Made by a program: the position numbers and the translations under genes
Notes under the pieces: model-generated
What the model was told of the DNA's origin: nothing
Database searches by the model: none
The model's input: the letters and a program-made list of their open reading frames with translations, nothing else
Part shown: positions 48,880-57,229 of the stretch, piece by piece
How positions within the stretch are numbered: the first letter of the stretch is position 1
How the letters are laid out: every line of letters begins with the position of its first letter
NCBI RefSeq assembly: GCF_018866305.1
Contig: NZ_CP076456.1
Location: 3,596,001-3,660,000, forward strand
Length of the DNA: 64,000 nucleotides
Direction of reading: 5' to 3'
From: Arthrobacter sunyaminii
GTDB taxonomy: Bacteria > Actinomycetota > Actinomycetes > Actinomycetales > Micrococcaceae

Positions 48880-49389
48880 TGCAGTGGTCCGGGACTCGAG
48901 CAGCTTTAGCCGGGTGAGCGGGTCTCCGGACTGAAACAGCCGCTGCCCCGAACCGGCCACCACCGGGTGCACCATGAGTGTCAGGGAGTCCAGCAGCCCG
49001 GCGAAAAGGAGCTGGCGCACGAGTGAAATGCTTCCGTTCACGGCGATGTCTCCGCCGTCGCGTTGCTTGAGCCGGCGCACGAAGCCCTCCAGCTCATCGT
49101 CCATTAGGTGGGAGTTGTTCCAGCTCAGGTCTTCATCGGTGAGTGTCCGGGAGGCCACGAACTTTTCGACCGGGTTGATGAAATTCCCGAAGCCGTCCCC
49201 GGTGTTTCCCGGCCAGTAGTCCGCCCATTCCTGATAGGTCGTCCGGCCCAGCAGCACCGTATCCTGGCCCGCCAGGACGGATTCCATCAAGGGCCCCATG
49301 TCCTCGTCAAAATGGTCAAACTGCCAGTCTCCCGGGTTCTCCACCACGCCGTCGACTGAGCTAAAGAGTGCCGCCGTCACCTTGCGCAT
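48841..49389 (-). CDS. Dihydrofolate reductase family protein (third copy)
   Basis: 182 aa: KVTAALFSSVDGVVENPGDW, VLLGRTTYQEWADYWPG, DIAVNGSISLVRQLLFAGLLD and PVVAGSGQRLF. AGGAGG lies 5 nt before ATG 49389. Same RibD-C-like family as the genes at 10056 and 41900, but not close enough to be a recent duplicate. Confidence 0.92.
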   Translation of the reverse strand: MRKVTAALFSSVDGVVENPGDWQFDHFDEDMGPLMESVLAGQDTVLLGRTTYQEWADYWPGNTGDGFGNFINPVEKFVASRTLTDEDLSWNNSHLMDDELEGFVRRLKQRDGGDIAVNGSISLVRQLLFAGLLDSLTLMVHPVVAGSGQRLFQSGDPLTRLKLLESRTTASGNAILTYGPRT

Positions 49390-49532
49390 CGTGTCCTCCT
49401 GCAGCTGCCGGTCTTGGAAACGTGTCCGCCAAATCTGGCTTCCTCCGCGAAGGTACCGCAAGACCCTTCCGGGCGGGAGGGAGCGGACTTAGGATGGCCG
49501 TGCCGGTTCACCCTTCCGCAGGAGGAATCATC

Positions 49533-49877
49533 ATGGTTGACGGCCCGTCTTCACCATCCGGAACGCAGGGACCGCCTGCCGGCTACGGCAACGTTCCGGT
49601 GATTTTCTCCGCTGTGCTGGCAGCGGTCGCGGGCGTGGCTGTGGCCGTCTTTTCCACCGGCGGAACAGAGCGGGAATTCCGGTGGGAGCTGGGACTCGCC
49701 GCTGCCTGCGCCACCTTCATCGTGTCCCTGCTGATATTCCTGCTGCTGATCATCACGTCGCGCCCCAACCCTGAAGAATTGGGCAAGGGCACCGGCATCA
49801 AGAGGAGCTTTGGTTCCCTTCCGGACACGGCCGACGGCGATGACAGGTTCCGCCCGGACGGCACCGACCAGCGTTAG
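49533..49877 (+). CDS. Small two-TM membrane protein
   Basis: 114 aa. ATG 49533 has AGGAGG 7 nt upstream. A Pro/Gly/Ser-rich N-terminus is followed by two TM helices (VIFSAVLAAVAGVAVAVFS and FIVSLLIFLLLIITS) and a charged tail (PNPEELGKGTGIKR). Its end overlaps the convergent TetR gene by 4 nt. Not recognised. Confidence 0.75.
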   Translation: MVDGPSSPSGTQGPPAGYGNVPVIFSAVLAAVAGVAVAVFSTGGTEREFRWELGLAAACATFIVSLLIFLLLIITSRPNPEELGKGTGIKRSFGSLPDTADGDDRFRPDGTDQR

Positions 49878-50503
49878 CTGCCGAAGATCCTCTCCAGGAG
49901 TACCCCCGCACGATCCATGATGCCGGTGTCCGGCCAGACGTCGTCGTGCTCCAGGTGGTTCTGCTGCAGCACCACCCGGACCACCCCCAGAGCCAGACCC
50001 ACCACCATGCCGGCCTCCGCGGCGAGGTCCGGTTCGGATTTGCGGAGACCCGCAGCCGCGTAACGTTCCATCACCAGGTCCGTTAACTGCTTCTCATGAT
50101 CGGCCATCCATTCGTTCTGTTTGGAAAACAGAACAGGTGAGGCCATGATGGCCTTCATCCTGCGGCCGGCCAGCTCCGGATCGGGCTGGCCGGCCACCAG
50201 GGCGGAGACTACGGCCGCAGCAAGGCTCAAGACAACCGGGGTGCCGTGGTCGGGCAGGAACTCGCGGGCGACGGCGTCGCGCATTTGGGCGGGCGGCGGA
50301 CCCAGGAAGACGCCTTCCTTCGAACCGAAATAGTTGAAGAACGTCCGCTGCGACACCATGGACGCAGTGCAGATCATGTCCACGGTGACGTTGTCATAAC
50401 CCCGTTCCAGGACCAGCGCCACAGCCGTTTTTTCGATCTCCGACCGGGCGGCTGCACGCTTGCGGGCACGCAGCCCCCCGGATGCTTCAACGCCTTGGTC
50501 CAT
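49874..50503 (-). CDS. TetR family transcriptional regulator
   Basis: 209 aa. N-terminal HTH: ARSEIEKTAVALVLERGYDNVTVD and SQRTFFNYFGSKEGVFLG. ATG 50503 is preferred over GTG 50506, with an AAGG site about 7 nt upstream. The C-terminal effector domain is all-helical. It lies 41 nt downstream of the MacB/FtsX exporter genes on the same strand, so it probably represses that exporter. Confidence 0.93.
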   Translation of the reverse strand: MDQGVEASGGLRARKRAAARSEIEKTAVALVLERGYDNVTVDMICTASMVSQRTFFNYFGSKEGVFLGPPPAQMRDAVAREFLPDHGTPVVLSLAAAVVSALVAGQPDPELAGRRMKAIMASPVLFSKQNEWMADHEKQLTDLVMERYAAAGLRKSEPDLAAEAGMVVGLALGVVRVVLQQNHLEHDDVWPDTGIMDRAGVLLERIFGS

Positions 50504-50544
50504 CACTCCGCCTTCCGCCGTGATGCAATTCCCGATGCCGCTGC

Positions 50545-51816
50545 TTACTCGTACCGCAGGGCGTCGATGGGGTTCTGCCGGGCTGCCCGGCGAGCAGGCA
50601 GCGTGCCGGCAAGGAACGCAATCAGCATGACGACGCCGATGATGACGGCTACGGAGGCCGGCGTGAACAGCATAATGTTCAGGCCGGGAAGGGCTGAAAG
50701 CACCGTGTTGGACAGGACGGAGCTGATCGCCGTGCCGAGCCCGATGGCCACGCCGGCTCCCAGCGCAGATCCAAGGAAACCAATAAAGATCGCTTCGAAG
50801 CTGAACAGCGCGAAGATCTTGCCGCCGCCCATGCCCATGGCCTTCATGAGACCGATCTCGCGGGTGCGTTCCTGCACGCTCATCAGCAGGGTGTTCACGA
50901 TGCCGAACCCGGCAGCCACAAGGGCGATGACGGCGAACGCGTTGAGGACGCCGATGATGCCGTTGATGACGGTCTGGATGGCACCGATCTGGTCCGCCAC
51001 GGTCAGTGCGGTGAAGCCCTGGTCTGCGAGGTCGGACTTGATGCCGTCCAGCTCGTCCGCGCTGATGTCCGTGGACAGGTAGGCAACGGAGGTGATGTAG
51101 CCGCTGGGAACACCGGCAGGCATGCCGGTTTTCTGCAGGGCGTCCATTTCGGTCCGCAGCTCCTCGTTGAATCCGGCACCGTCGCCAAACAGGGAGTCGT
51201 TCTGCACACCGGCCACCACGGCATCCACCGTGTGCTGGGTTCCGGCGTAGTCAGTGACCGCAATGGAGACCGTCCGGTCCAGGGCTGCCTGCTCGTCGGC
51301 GAAGCCCATCGGCTCCAGGTATGAGGACGGAAGCAGCACTTCACGCGATCCGCTGCCGTCTTCAAGCTGCCGCCCGGCGGCAAGATCCGCATCCGCCATC
51401 CCGATCATCGGATTGACGGTCAGCTCGAACTTGGTCCCGCCGTCGTACTGGATGAAGTCGGGTGCCAGCATGGCGGCCGGTTCAACCTTGTCGATGCCGT
51501 CCGTGGCGCGGATGGTTTCGATGTCCGCCTCGGAGAGCAGCGTGAAGCTGCCCTGCATGGCGGCACCGTCCGGATCGTATTCCTTGGGCCCGTCATCGGC
51601 CGCTGCGGTTTCTGCGGCGGGCGAGACGGTGAGCAGATCGTCGCCGCCAATGGCGCCTATTTGCTTGTCGATGTAGTCCGAGACTCCAGCACCGATGGCG
51701 CTGGTCAGGGTCAGCGTGAAGGCACCGATAAAGATGGCGACCACGGTCAGTGCCGTGCGGACCTTGCTGCGGAAGGTGTTGGATACTGCTGAGCGGAGAA
51801 TGTCGCCGGCGGTCAT
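50545..51816 (-). CDS. ABC transporter permease (MacB/FtsX type)
   Basis: 423 aa. N-terminal TM helix (TFRSKVRTALTVVAIFIGAFTLTL), a large extracytoplasmic domain (about residues 45-280) and three C-terminal TM helices with ERTREIGLMKAMG. It ends in ARRAARQNPIDALRYE, the typical FtsX-like tail. The start overlaps the ATPase stop (ATGA). Not a four-helix transporter but a mechanotransmission-type exporter of peptides, lipoproteins or drugs. Confidence 0.93.
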   Translation of the reverse strand: MTAGDILRSAVSNTFRSKVRTALTVVAIFIGAFTLTLTSAIGAGVSDYIDKQIGAIGGDDLLTVSPAAETAAADDGPKEYDPDGAAMQGSFTLLSEADIETIRATDGIDKVEPAAMLAPDFIQYDGGTKFELTVNPMIGMADADLAAGRQLEDGSGSREVLLPSSYLEPMGFADEQAALDRTVSIAVTDYAGTQHTVDAVVAGVQNDSLFGDGAGFNEELRTEMDALQKTGMPAGVPSGYITSVAYLSTDISADELDGIKSDLADQGFTALTVADQIGAIQTVINGIIGVLNAFAVIALVAAGFGIVNTLLMSVQERTREIGLMKAMGMGGGKIFALFSFEAIFIGFLGSALGAGVAIGLGTAISSVLSNTVLSALPGLNIMLFTPASVAVIIGVVMLIAFLAGTLPARRAARQNPIDALRYE

Positions 51817-52535
51817 GCTGAGGCCCCTGTGGTGATGGTGGTCGAGATGAGTTCATCGGCGGACACTTCACGTCCGTCCTTGATGTAGAACTGGCGGCTG
51901 CAGCGGGCCGCGAGATCCGTGTCGTGCGTGACGGTAATCAGGGTGATGCCCTGTTCCCTGTTCAGCGAGAACAGAATGTCTTCCACGACGGCGCCGGTGG
52001 CGGTGTCCAGGTTGCCGGTGGGTTCATCGGCGAAAATCACCGACGGATTGTTGACCAGGGCGCGGGCAATGACCACGCGCTGCTTCTGGCCGCCGGAGAG
52101 GTCAGTGGCCTTGTTCTTGGCCTTGTCCGCCATTTCCAGGCGTTCCAGCGCCTCCATGCCGCGGCGCTTGCGTTCAGCGGGCTTCACTCCGGCAATCATC
52201 AGCGGCAGCACAACATTGTCCAGCACGGAGGAGTTGGGGGTGAGGAAGAACTGCTGGAACACGAAACCGAAATCCCGGTTGCGCAGTTCGTTCAGCTCAT
52301 TTTTTCCCAGCGAACGCGCATCCTGGCCCTTGACGGAAATGGTCCCCTCGTCGGGGCTGTCCAGCAGGGCGAGCAGGTGCATGAGGGTGGACTTTCCCGA
52401 ACCGCTCTTGCCGACAATCGCAAGGGACTCGCCGCTTTCCACGGCCAGGCTGACGCCCTTCAGGGCATCAAACCTGTTTTCCCCCTGCCCGTACGATTTC
52501 GTCAGGTTCTGCGCGCTGAGTACGTGTGGTGTCAT
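51813..52535 (-). CDS. ABC transporter ATP-binding protein (MacB/LolD type)
   Basis: 240 aa. Walker A VGKSGSGKSTLMHLL, signature LSGGQKQRVVIA, Walker B VIFADEPTGNLD and switch His in TVTHD. TAACGT ends 7 nt before ATG 52535, so probably leaderless, though a weak GGAAAG also precedes it. Operon with the permease and the TetR regulator. Confidence 0.94.
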   Translation of the reverse strand: MTPHVLSAQNLTKSYGQGENRFDALKGVSLAVESGESLAIVGKSGSGKSTLMHLLALLDSPDEGTISVKGQDARSLGKNELNELRNRDFGFVFQQFFLTPNSSVLDNVVLPLMIAGVKPAERKRRGMEALERLEMADKAKNKATDLSGGQKQRVVIARALVNNPSVIFADEPTGNLDTATGAVVEDILFSLNREQGITLITVTHDTDLAARCSRQFYIKDGREVSADELISTTITTGASA

Positions 52536-52673
52536 CTTTCCGACGTTACATGCAGTTCCTGCAAGTTTGCCGGGCCTGCAAGTTCGGCGCATCAACGCAG
52601 CATTCCCCGTTCTTTACACCGCACGGATGCAGCGGTTAACTCAGACGCAAGCCCCTGAGGAGAGGGAACCCGG

Positions 52674-53489
52674 ATGTCTGCGCTCTCATTAGCCCCGGCA
52701 CTGATTCTGCTGGTTGCCGGTGCCTTCATTCCGGGATGCCGCCCCGTGCGTCCCACTGACGGCGGAGCCCTGGCATCCCGCCTGCCTGCCCGCCCGGGTA
52801 CAGCTGCTCCGGCACTGTCCGTCCCCGCCCGGTCCGCCCCCTCCCGGGCCTTCGGCACAGGGACGCCCGGACAGCCGGACCTGCACACGGTAGGCGATGG
52901 GGACGCGCTGCTTAGGCTTCCGGCGGTTCGTTCCGGTTCGCCGGATCCACTGGAGGAACCCCTGCCGCTGCTGGTCATCCTGCACGGGGCCGGGTCAGAT
53001 GCCGCCAAGGGAATGTCAAAGCTGGCGGCGCTGGCCGATGAACTCGGGGTCGTGCTGCTGGCGCCGATTTCCCGCTCCAGCACGTGGGATGCGGTGCGGG
53101 GAAGTTACGGCGCCGATGTGCGCCAGATCAACAGTGCACTGGAGGACACTTTCGCCAAGGTGCGCATCGATCCCGGGCGGATCGGTGTTGCCGGCTTTTC
53201 CGACGGCGCCTCCTATGCCTTAGGCCTGGGGCTGGCCAACGGGGATCTCTTCACGCGTGTCCTGGCGTTTTCGCCGGGCTTTATCCCCGGCGGACCGTGC
53301 CGCGGGGCTCCGCGGTTCTTTGTCTCCCACGGCATCGGCGACGATATCCTGCCTATCCATGTGACTGCCCGCAAGATTGTGCCGGCGCTGGAGAGCGACG
53401 GGCACCCGGTCACCTACCGGGAGTTCGACGGCGGCCACGCCGTTCCGCAGCAGATCGCCCGGGAGGCGCTGGACTGGCTGGGCTGGTAG
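52674..53489 (+). CDS. Secreted or membrane-attached alpha/beta hydrolase (PHB-depolymerase-like)
   Basis: 271 aa. N-terminal hydrophobic segment (LAPALILLVAGAFIPGC) resembles a signal peptide, with a Cys at residue 22, but the residues before it do not make a good lipobox. Then a Pro/Ala-rich linker and the hydrolase: LLVILHGAGSDAAKGM, nucleophile Ser in GVAGFSDGASYALGLG, catalytic Asp/His region SHGIGDDILPI and FDGGHAVP. The family includes polyhydroxybutyrate depolymerases and feruloyl-type esterases. Substrate unknown. Confidence 0.85.
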   Translation: MSALSLAPALILLVAGAFIPGCRPVRPTDGGALASRLPARPGTAAPALSVPARSAPSRAFGTGTPGQPDLHTVGDGDALLRLPAVRSGSPDPLEEPLPLLVILHGAGSDAAKGMSKLAALADELGVVLLAPISRSSTWDAVRGSYGADVRQINSALEDTFAKVRIDPGRIGVAGFSDGASYALGLGLANGDLFTRVLAFSPGFIPGGPCRGAPRFFVSHGIGDDILPIHVTARKIVPALESDGHPVTYREFDGGHAVPQQIAREALDWLGW

Positions 53490-53524
53490 GAGCTGGGCAC
53501 CGGAGGGTTCAGACCCTGCAGTAC

Positions 53525-53867
53525 TCAGACCGTGGGGGTCCAGGCCGGCCGCCACTGCACCCAGTGGCACCCTGCCTGCAACTGTCTCTCCGTCCCATGC
53601 CGCCGGATCCGCCCAGGCACCGGCCATGGCCGTGAGCTGGTTGGGGATGCGCTCCCGCCACCCTTCGGCCAGATGTCCGCCCGGCGGCGGGGCACTCTTG
53701 CGGGCGGAGAGCTGGAACTCCTGCGACAGCCCGTCAAAGTGATCCAAGAGGTCACCAACCGTGTATTCCGGCGACGGGGTGGGCCAGCTCAGCTGATCGT
53801 CACGGATCCTGGCGATCACGGCACCGGCGTCCCGCGCTGCATGGTGGAAATCGACTGGAGCACGCAT
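53525..53867 (-). pseudogene. Truncated TIGR03086/maleylpyruvate-isomerase-like protein
   Basis: From ATG 53867 (AGGAGG 5 nt upstream) the product reads PVDFHHAARDAGAVIARI, SPEYTVGDLLDHFDGLS and PNQLTAMAGAWADPAAWDGE, the N-terminal half of the DinB-like mycothiol-dependent family. Similarity stops after about 115 residues at ETVAGRVPLGAVAAGL; the conserved His-containing ELVVHGWDLA-type helix never appears and the frame runs on into antisense of the hydrolase gene. The 3' half is deleted. A CTTTGCC/GGCAAAG hairpin (53889-53905) precedes the ribosome-binding site. Confidence 0.75.
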
Positions 53868-55579
53868 GGTTCCTCCTCGTGGAAACACCTTTGCCTTCGG
53901 CAAAGATGCTGTCTGGTTCAAAACCTGCCTCTGACAAGCTGGCGCGCCTGCTCGGAGCGGCCTTGGCGGGGCCTTGCGCGCTGACGCGCGCTAAAAGCGG
54001 CGCCGCTGCCGCGGCGTGGGTGGCTGGATCGCTCTCTTGCCGGCCCTTCGCACGGGGCCGCAGCGGGTGGGTGCGCTGCCCGCCTGCCCAGCGGCGTGAG
54101 GTGGCCCGTGGACGGCCTCCCGCAAGGATCCGCGCCGCCCAAGCCCGGCCGGCTCCCTTCCCAATGACGAGGCGGGGCACCCAGCCCCCGCGCCGCAGCC
54201 AGCCCGACCTACCGCCCAGCGCCCGCACCACTGCCCCACCCCGGTGCACGGCCCCGGCCCCGGGCACCGAGGCAGCCGGCCCCCGACGACGGACCCCCCG
54301 ACCAGCAGCAAGGCACGCAGCCGGCCCGCCCAGGACCCCCCGCACCAAGGGGACAAGACGAAACCACACCACCCGCCAGCAACCCGCAACCCGCCCCCCT
54401 GCCAGCCCCGCAAACCACCAACCACCCAGAACCCCCACCACCAAAAACCCCGCAAAACCCCCAACCAAACCAGCCCCACACCAGAAACCGCCCGCCCCCA
54501 GACTCGCCCCCGGCACCAAGGCAGCAGCCCGACGACGACCAGGGCAACCAGGCACAGCCGGCCCGCCGGCCAGCACCAAGGCAGCAAGGCAGCAAGGCAG
54601 CCAGCCAGCGCAACCGGCCAGGGCAGCCGTAACCCCAGGGGGTCGGAGCACCGACCCCCCCCAGGAACCACAGCCACGACAGCCAGCCCGACAGCGAGGC
54701 AGCAAGGCCGGCCCCAACCCGCGCCCCTTCACCCCAAAAGCTGACAGCGACCGGACCGCCCAGCCACATACCAAGGCAACCCGCCAGCCCCGCCTGCCCG
54801 CCGGCCTCCGGCCCAAAACAGGGGGGCTGGACCGCCACCCCCCCCCCCCCAAGCACCACGCCCAAGGCCACCAGCACCCGCAGCGAAGCAGCCACGCCGG
54901 CCCGCACCAGGGCCACCAGGGCAGCCGGCCGGAGACTAATCTCCAGCACCCACCGGTCCGCCAGGATCCACCCGCCCCCCGCGTCCTTCCACCCCAAAAC
55001 CTGCCAGGGCAATGAGCATCCCGCCGGCCCGGCCGACTCCTACACCGAACCCCAGCAGCCCTACCCAGACGCCACCCGCAGCAACGGAAGTAAAAGAACC
55101 CCAGAACCACGGGAACCACCGGAACCACGCCGGACAGTCCAAAAACCCCTACAGCACAAGGGCATAGAGCAGGCCGGATAGAAGCACCAGAAGTAAAAGA
55201 CCCACTAGACCTACCGGAACGACCAACACCAAGGATCTCCGGAATCACACAACCCCGCGTAACACACTCCCGGAAATAACGGTCTTACCCCCACGAACAC
55301 AGATCCCAAGCGGGTGACGACGCTCCTATGCAGTGTGGCCGCACACAAAGAAGTAACCGATCCCGATCGGCGCCCCGTCCGATCAAGAAACCTGACAAAT
55401 CGCGGCAGAGACAACTAGCCGGTCAATAACACAGACGCCGCCTAGGCGCCGAAGCAGATCCTTGCTTGTAAAATCAAATCTACTTGCTCGGGCCTTATGG
55501 TCGTCCTGTACATCGGTAGTGGGATATTTGACCAAGATTTCTGCTGCGAATAGCAGCCGACAACATTAGGAGACAAATT
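53868..55579. other. 1.7-kb region without supportable genes, compositionally extreme
   Basis: 53868-54180 is ordinary high-GC sequence with no recognisable gene. From about 54200 to 54940 the + strand is almost free of T (12 T in the 660 nt 54241-54900; longest T-free run 54246-54399). T then rises gradually to about 55260. Stop codons all contain T on one strand and A on the other, so open frames of hundreds of codons appear in all frames by composition alone; their products are low-complexity and match nothing. Short repeats of CAAGGCAG type occur at 54517-54600. 55260-55579 is AT-richer and serves as leader of the next gene. Confidence 0.8.
54838..54850. repeat. Poly-C tract of 13
   Basis: Thirteen consecutive C inside the T-poor region, 11 nt after a GGGGGG run, so the minus strand has G-quadruplex and slippage potential. 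Confidence 0.9.
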
Positions 55580-56632
55580 TTGGCCAGTGTTGTGAATCCC
55601 GAGCCGTTTCAAGAGCGATTCGATCAGTTGTTGACTGTGATTGAATCATTGAAAAGACTACAAAATCTCTCCAGCACACTAGCTAAGTCTGTCCGAAATG
55701 CAGAAGAGATCGATCTCTCAATCATTGATTTAGTTGCAGACGCTTGGTTGACGATCCTGGAGGATGGGCTTATTCGAAAAGGGTTTGAGGAGGATGCTGC
55801 ACGGCCAACAGGTGATGCCACAATACACTGGGTAACAACTGAAGTTCTTAAGCGTGTCGAATTCATCGTTGGTGAAATAAATCGCACCTTGGACGAAGCC
55901 AAGAAAATACCTGTCGACTGGGCATATCTCTTGGCAGACGAACTCGATAAAGTCATTTCAGTTGCAAGGACCTTTCATTCAGAGGGCCAAAGGGGCGAAA
56001 TCCACAGAAGGCAGCTTCACCACGCTGCCAACTTGCTCAGGCAGGCCGGAGCCGTGCAGGAATTACGCACAATTACGACAAACGCGAGTCAGGCACTCCA
56101 AAGAGCGGAGAATTCTGCATTCAAAGCGTCAAAAGCAGCCGGTTCAACTGGCAACAATATTCTGGCTCAGCATTACCAAGATCTTGCGGTCAATGAATCC
56201 ACTACTGCGCATAAATTCAGATTATGGACGATAATTTCAACCATTGTAGGTGGTGCAATCGCCGGCATCTTTGTACTGGGATCATCCCTGGGATGGGACA
56301 AATTACAAATCGATTCCGATGACTGGGTTCACTTGGTACAAAGAGCCATTACCACAGTTGCGGTCTTTGGGCTCTCTGCCTATCTTGCAAGGCAGGCTCA
56401 TCAGCATCGCATGATGGCGAACTGGGCGGGCTCACTCGCGGTACAACTCAAGACCTTTGAAGCTTTCCTCGATCCCATCAAGTCTGAGGAGGTACGAGAC
56501 CTTTTAAGGACTTCCTTCGCAACGCGGGTCTTCGGCGACCATCCGGTGATAAAAGGGGAACCCTCGGAAATCGGAACGGCTGGGGTGGCTGAGAAAGCTC
56601 TAGACATGCTTGCGAAACGTTCTTCCAGGTAG
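55580..56632 (+). CDS. Hypothetical protein with helical N-terminus and two TM helices
   Basis: 350 aa. The TTG at 55580 has AGGAGA 6 nt upstream and fits better than later starts. Residues 1-210 are helical and charged (FQERFDQLLTVIESLKRLQN, ELRTITTNASQALQRA). Two TM helices follow (LWTIISTIVGGAIAGIFVLG and AITTVAVFGLSAYLARQA), then a cytoplasmic helix QAHQHRMMANWAGSLAVQL and a short end domain. Base use is foreign: 23 of 60 bases at 55621-55680 are G/C, and codons such as AAA, GAT, ATT and TTA are common. The two-TM-plus-helix layout recalls SLATT-like effectors of defence systems but no diagnostic motif is present. Confidence 0.85.
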   Translation: MASVVNPEPFQERFDQLLTVIESLKRLQNLSSTLAKSVRNAEEIDLSIIDLVADAWLTILEDGLIRKGFEEDAARPTGDATIHWVTTEVLKRVEFIVGEINRTLDEAKKIPVDWAYLLADELDKVISVARTFHSEGQRGEIHRRQLHHAANLLRQAGAVQELRTITTNASQALQRAENSAFKASKAAGSTGNNILAQHYQDLAVNESTTAHKFRLWTIISTIVGGAIAGIFVLGSSLGWDKLQIDSDDWVHLVQRAITTVAVFGLSAYLARQAHQHRMMANWAGSLAVQLKTFEAFLDPIKSEEVRDLLRTSFATRVFGDHPVIKGEPSEIGTAGVAEKALDMLAKRSSR

Positions 56633-56796
56633 GCGTCGCAAACAGCTCCGTGCCTAACTGCTGCGCGCCGACCAGCTGCGAATACTGCGCCGCCAACAAA
56701 CTCCCACTAGCGGCGGCCCGTGGTTTCGGATTCTCGTTCATGCCATTAAGCATGCGGCCTCCAGAAATCCGAATACACGGCACGCCGGGCTCAAAT

Positions 56797-56826
56797 GGGT
56801 AGCTGGAGACTAGTCTCCAGCCACCC
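56797..56826. repeat. 30-bp near-perfect palindrome
   Basis: Arms of 15 nt (GGGTAGCTGGAGACT and its complement with one mismatch) abut with no loop; the inner 18 bp are perfect. A shorter relative, GGAGACTAATCTCC followed by AGCACCCA, lies at 54931-54944. Both copies sit in the atypical region and could be binding sites of one protein. Confidence 0.8.
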
Positions 56827-56863
56827 ATACCGAAGTGTCACCGCCCGATGCCATCCTGTAAAC

Positions 56864-57157
56864 GTGAACAAGGTAGACCCCTCAGCAGCATCTGAAATCT
56901 TCAACACCCCACGCATCGGCGGCCCACCCCCAGGGAACGTAACCCACGCTCCCTAACGCCAGGATCCCTATATCCGGGTGACCTACCGGGACGGCACCAC
57001 CCGAGACGGCAAGGCCGTCGCCTGGACCCCCGCCTGGGTACTGATCCACACCAAAAAAGAATCCGTACACGAGGAATGGGTACCCGCCCCAGCCGTCACC
57101 CGTATCACCCGCGAAGAATCAGACTGGCAAGACCCCTACGACGTACTAGCCGCCTGA
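56864..57157 (+). pseudogene. Small ORF interrupted by TAA
   Basis: From GTG 56864 a 98-codon frame runs to TGA 57155-57157 with one internal TAA at 56954-56956. Both sides read as protein: NKVDPSAASEIFNTPRIGG before, and RVTYRDGTTRDGKAVAW, VLIHTKKESVHEEWVPAP and REESDWQDPYDVLAA after. A start at the GTG just after DPYIR would give a 59-aa intact form. The sequence recalls short hypothetical proteins common in actinobacterial phage and plasmid regions, but no family is assigned. Confidence 0.6.
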
Positions 57158-57229
57158 TCAACACCCCCTCCCGATCTGCCTCCCCCGGCGCTCGCCGGGA
57201 CGTTCCGGAATCCCCGATAGCATCAGGCG

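Noticed and set aside
53911..53938. GGTTCAAAACC, which resembles a tRNA T-loop and could mark an attachment site
   Set aside because: Stem pairing beyond the two GG/CC pairs fails, no CCA end, no other tRNA arms, no matching copy at the right end near 59480.
53879..55248. Long open frames on both strands (378 and 482 codons) in the T-poor region
   Set aside because: Stops cannot occur without T and A together; products are Pro/Arg/Gln- or Gly/Trp/Leu-rich with no motif, and all frames are open.
55580..56632. Firm assignment of the two-TM protein to the SLATT effector family
   Set aside because: General layout fits but no diagnostic residues could be confirmed by eye and no cognate sensor gene is adjacent.
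56478..56828. 116-codon minus-strand ORF over the end of the 55580 gene
   Set aside because: Overlaps a better-supported gene for half its length, no ribosome-binding site, no recognisable domain, although its first part (AAASGSLLAAQYSQLVGAQQ) looks mildly protein-like.
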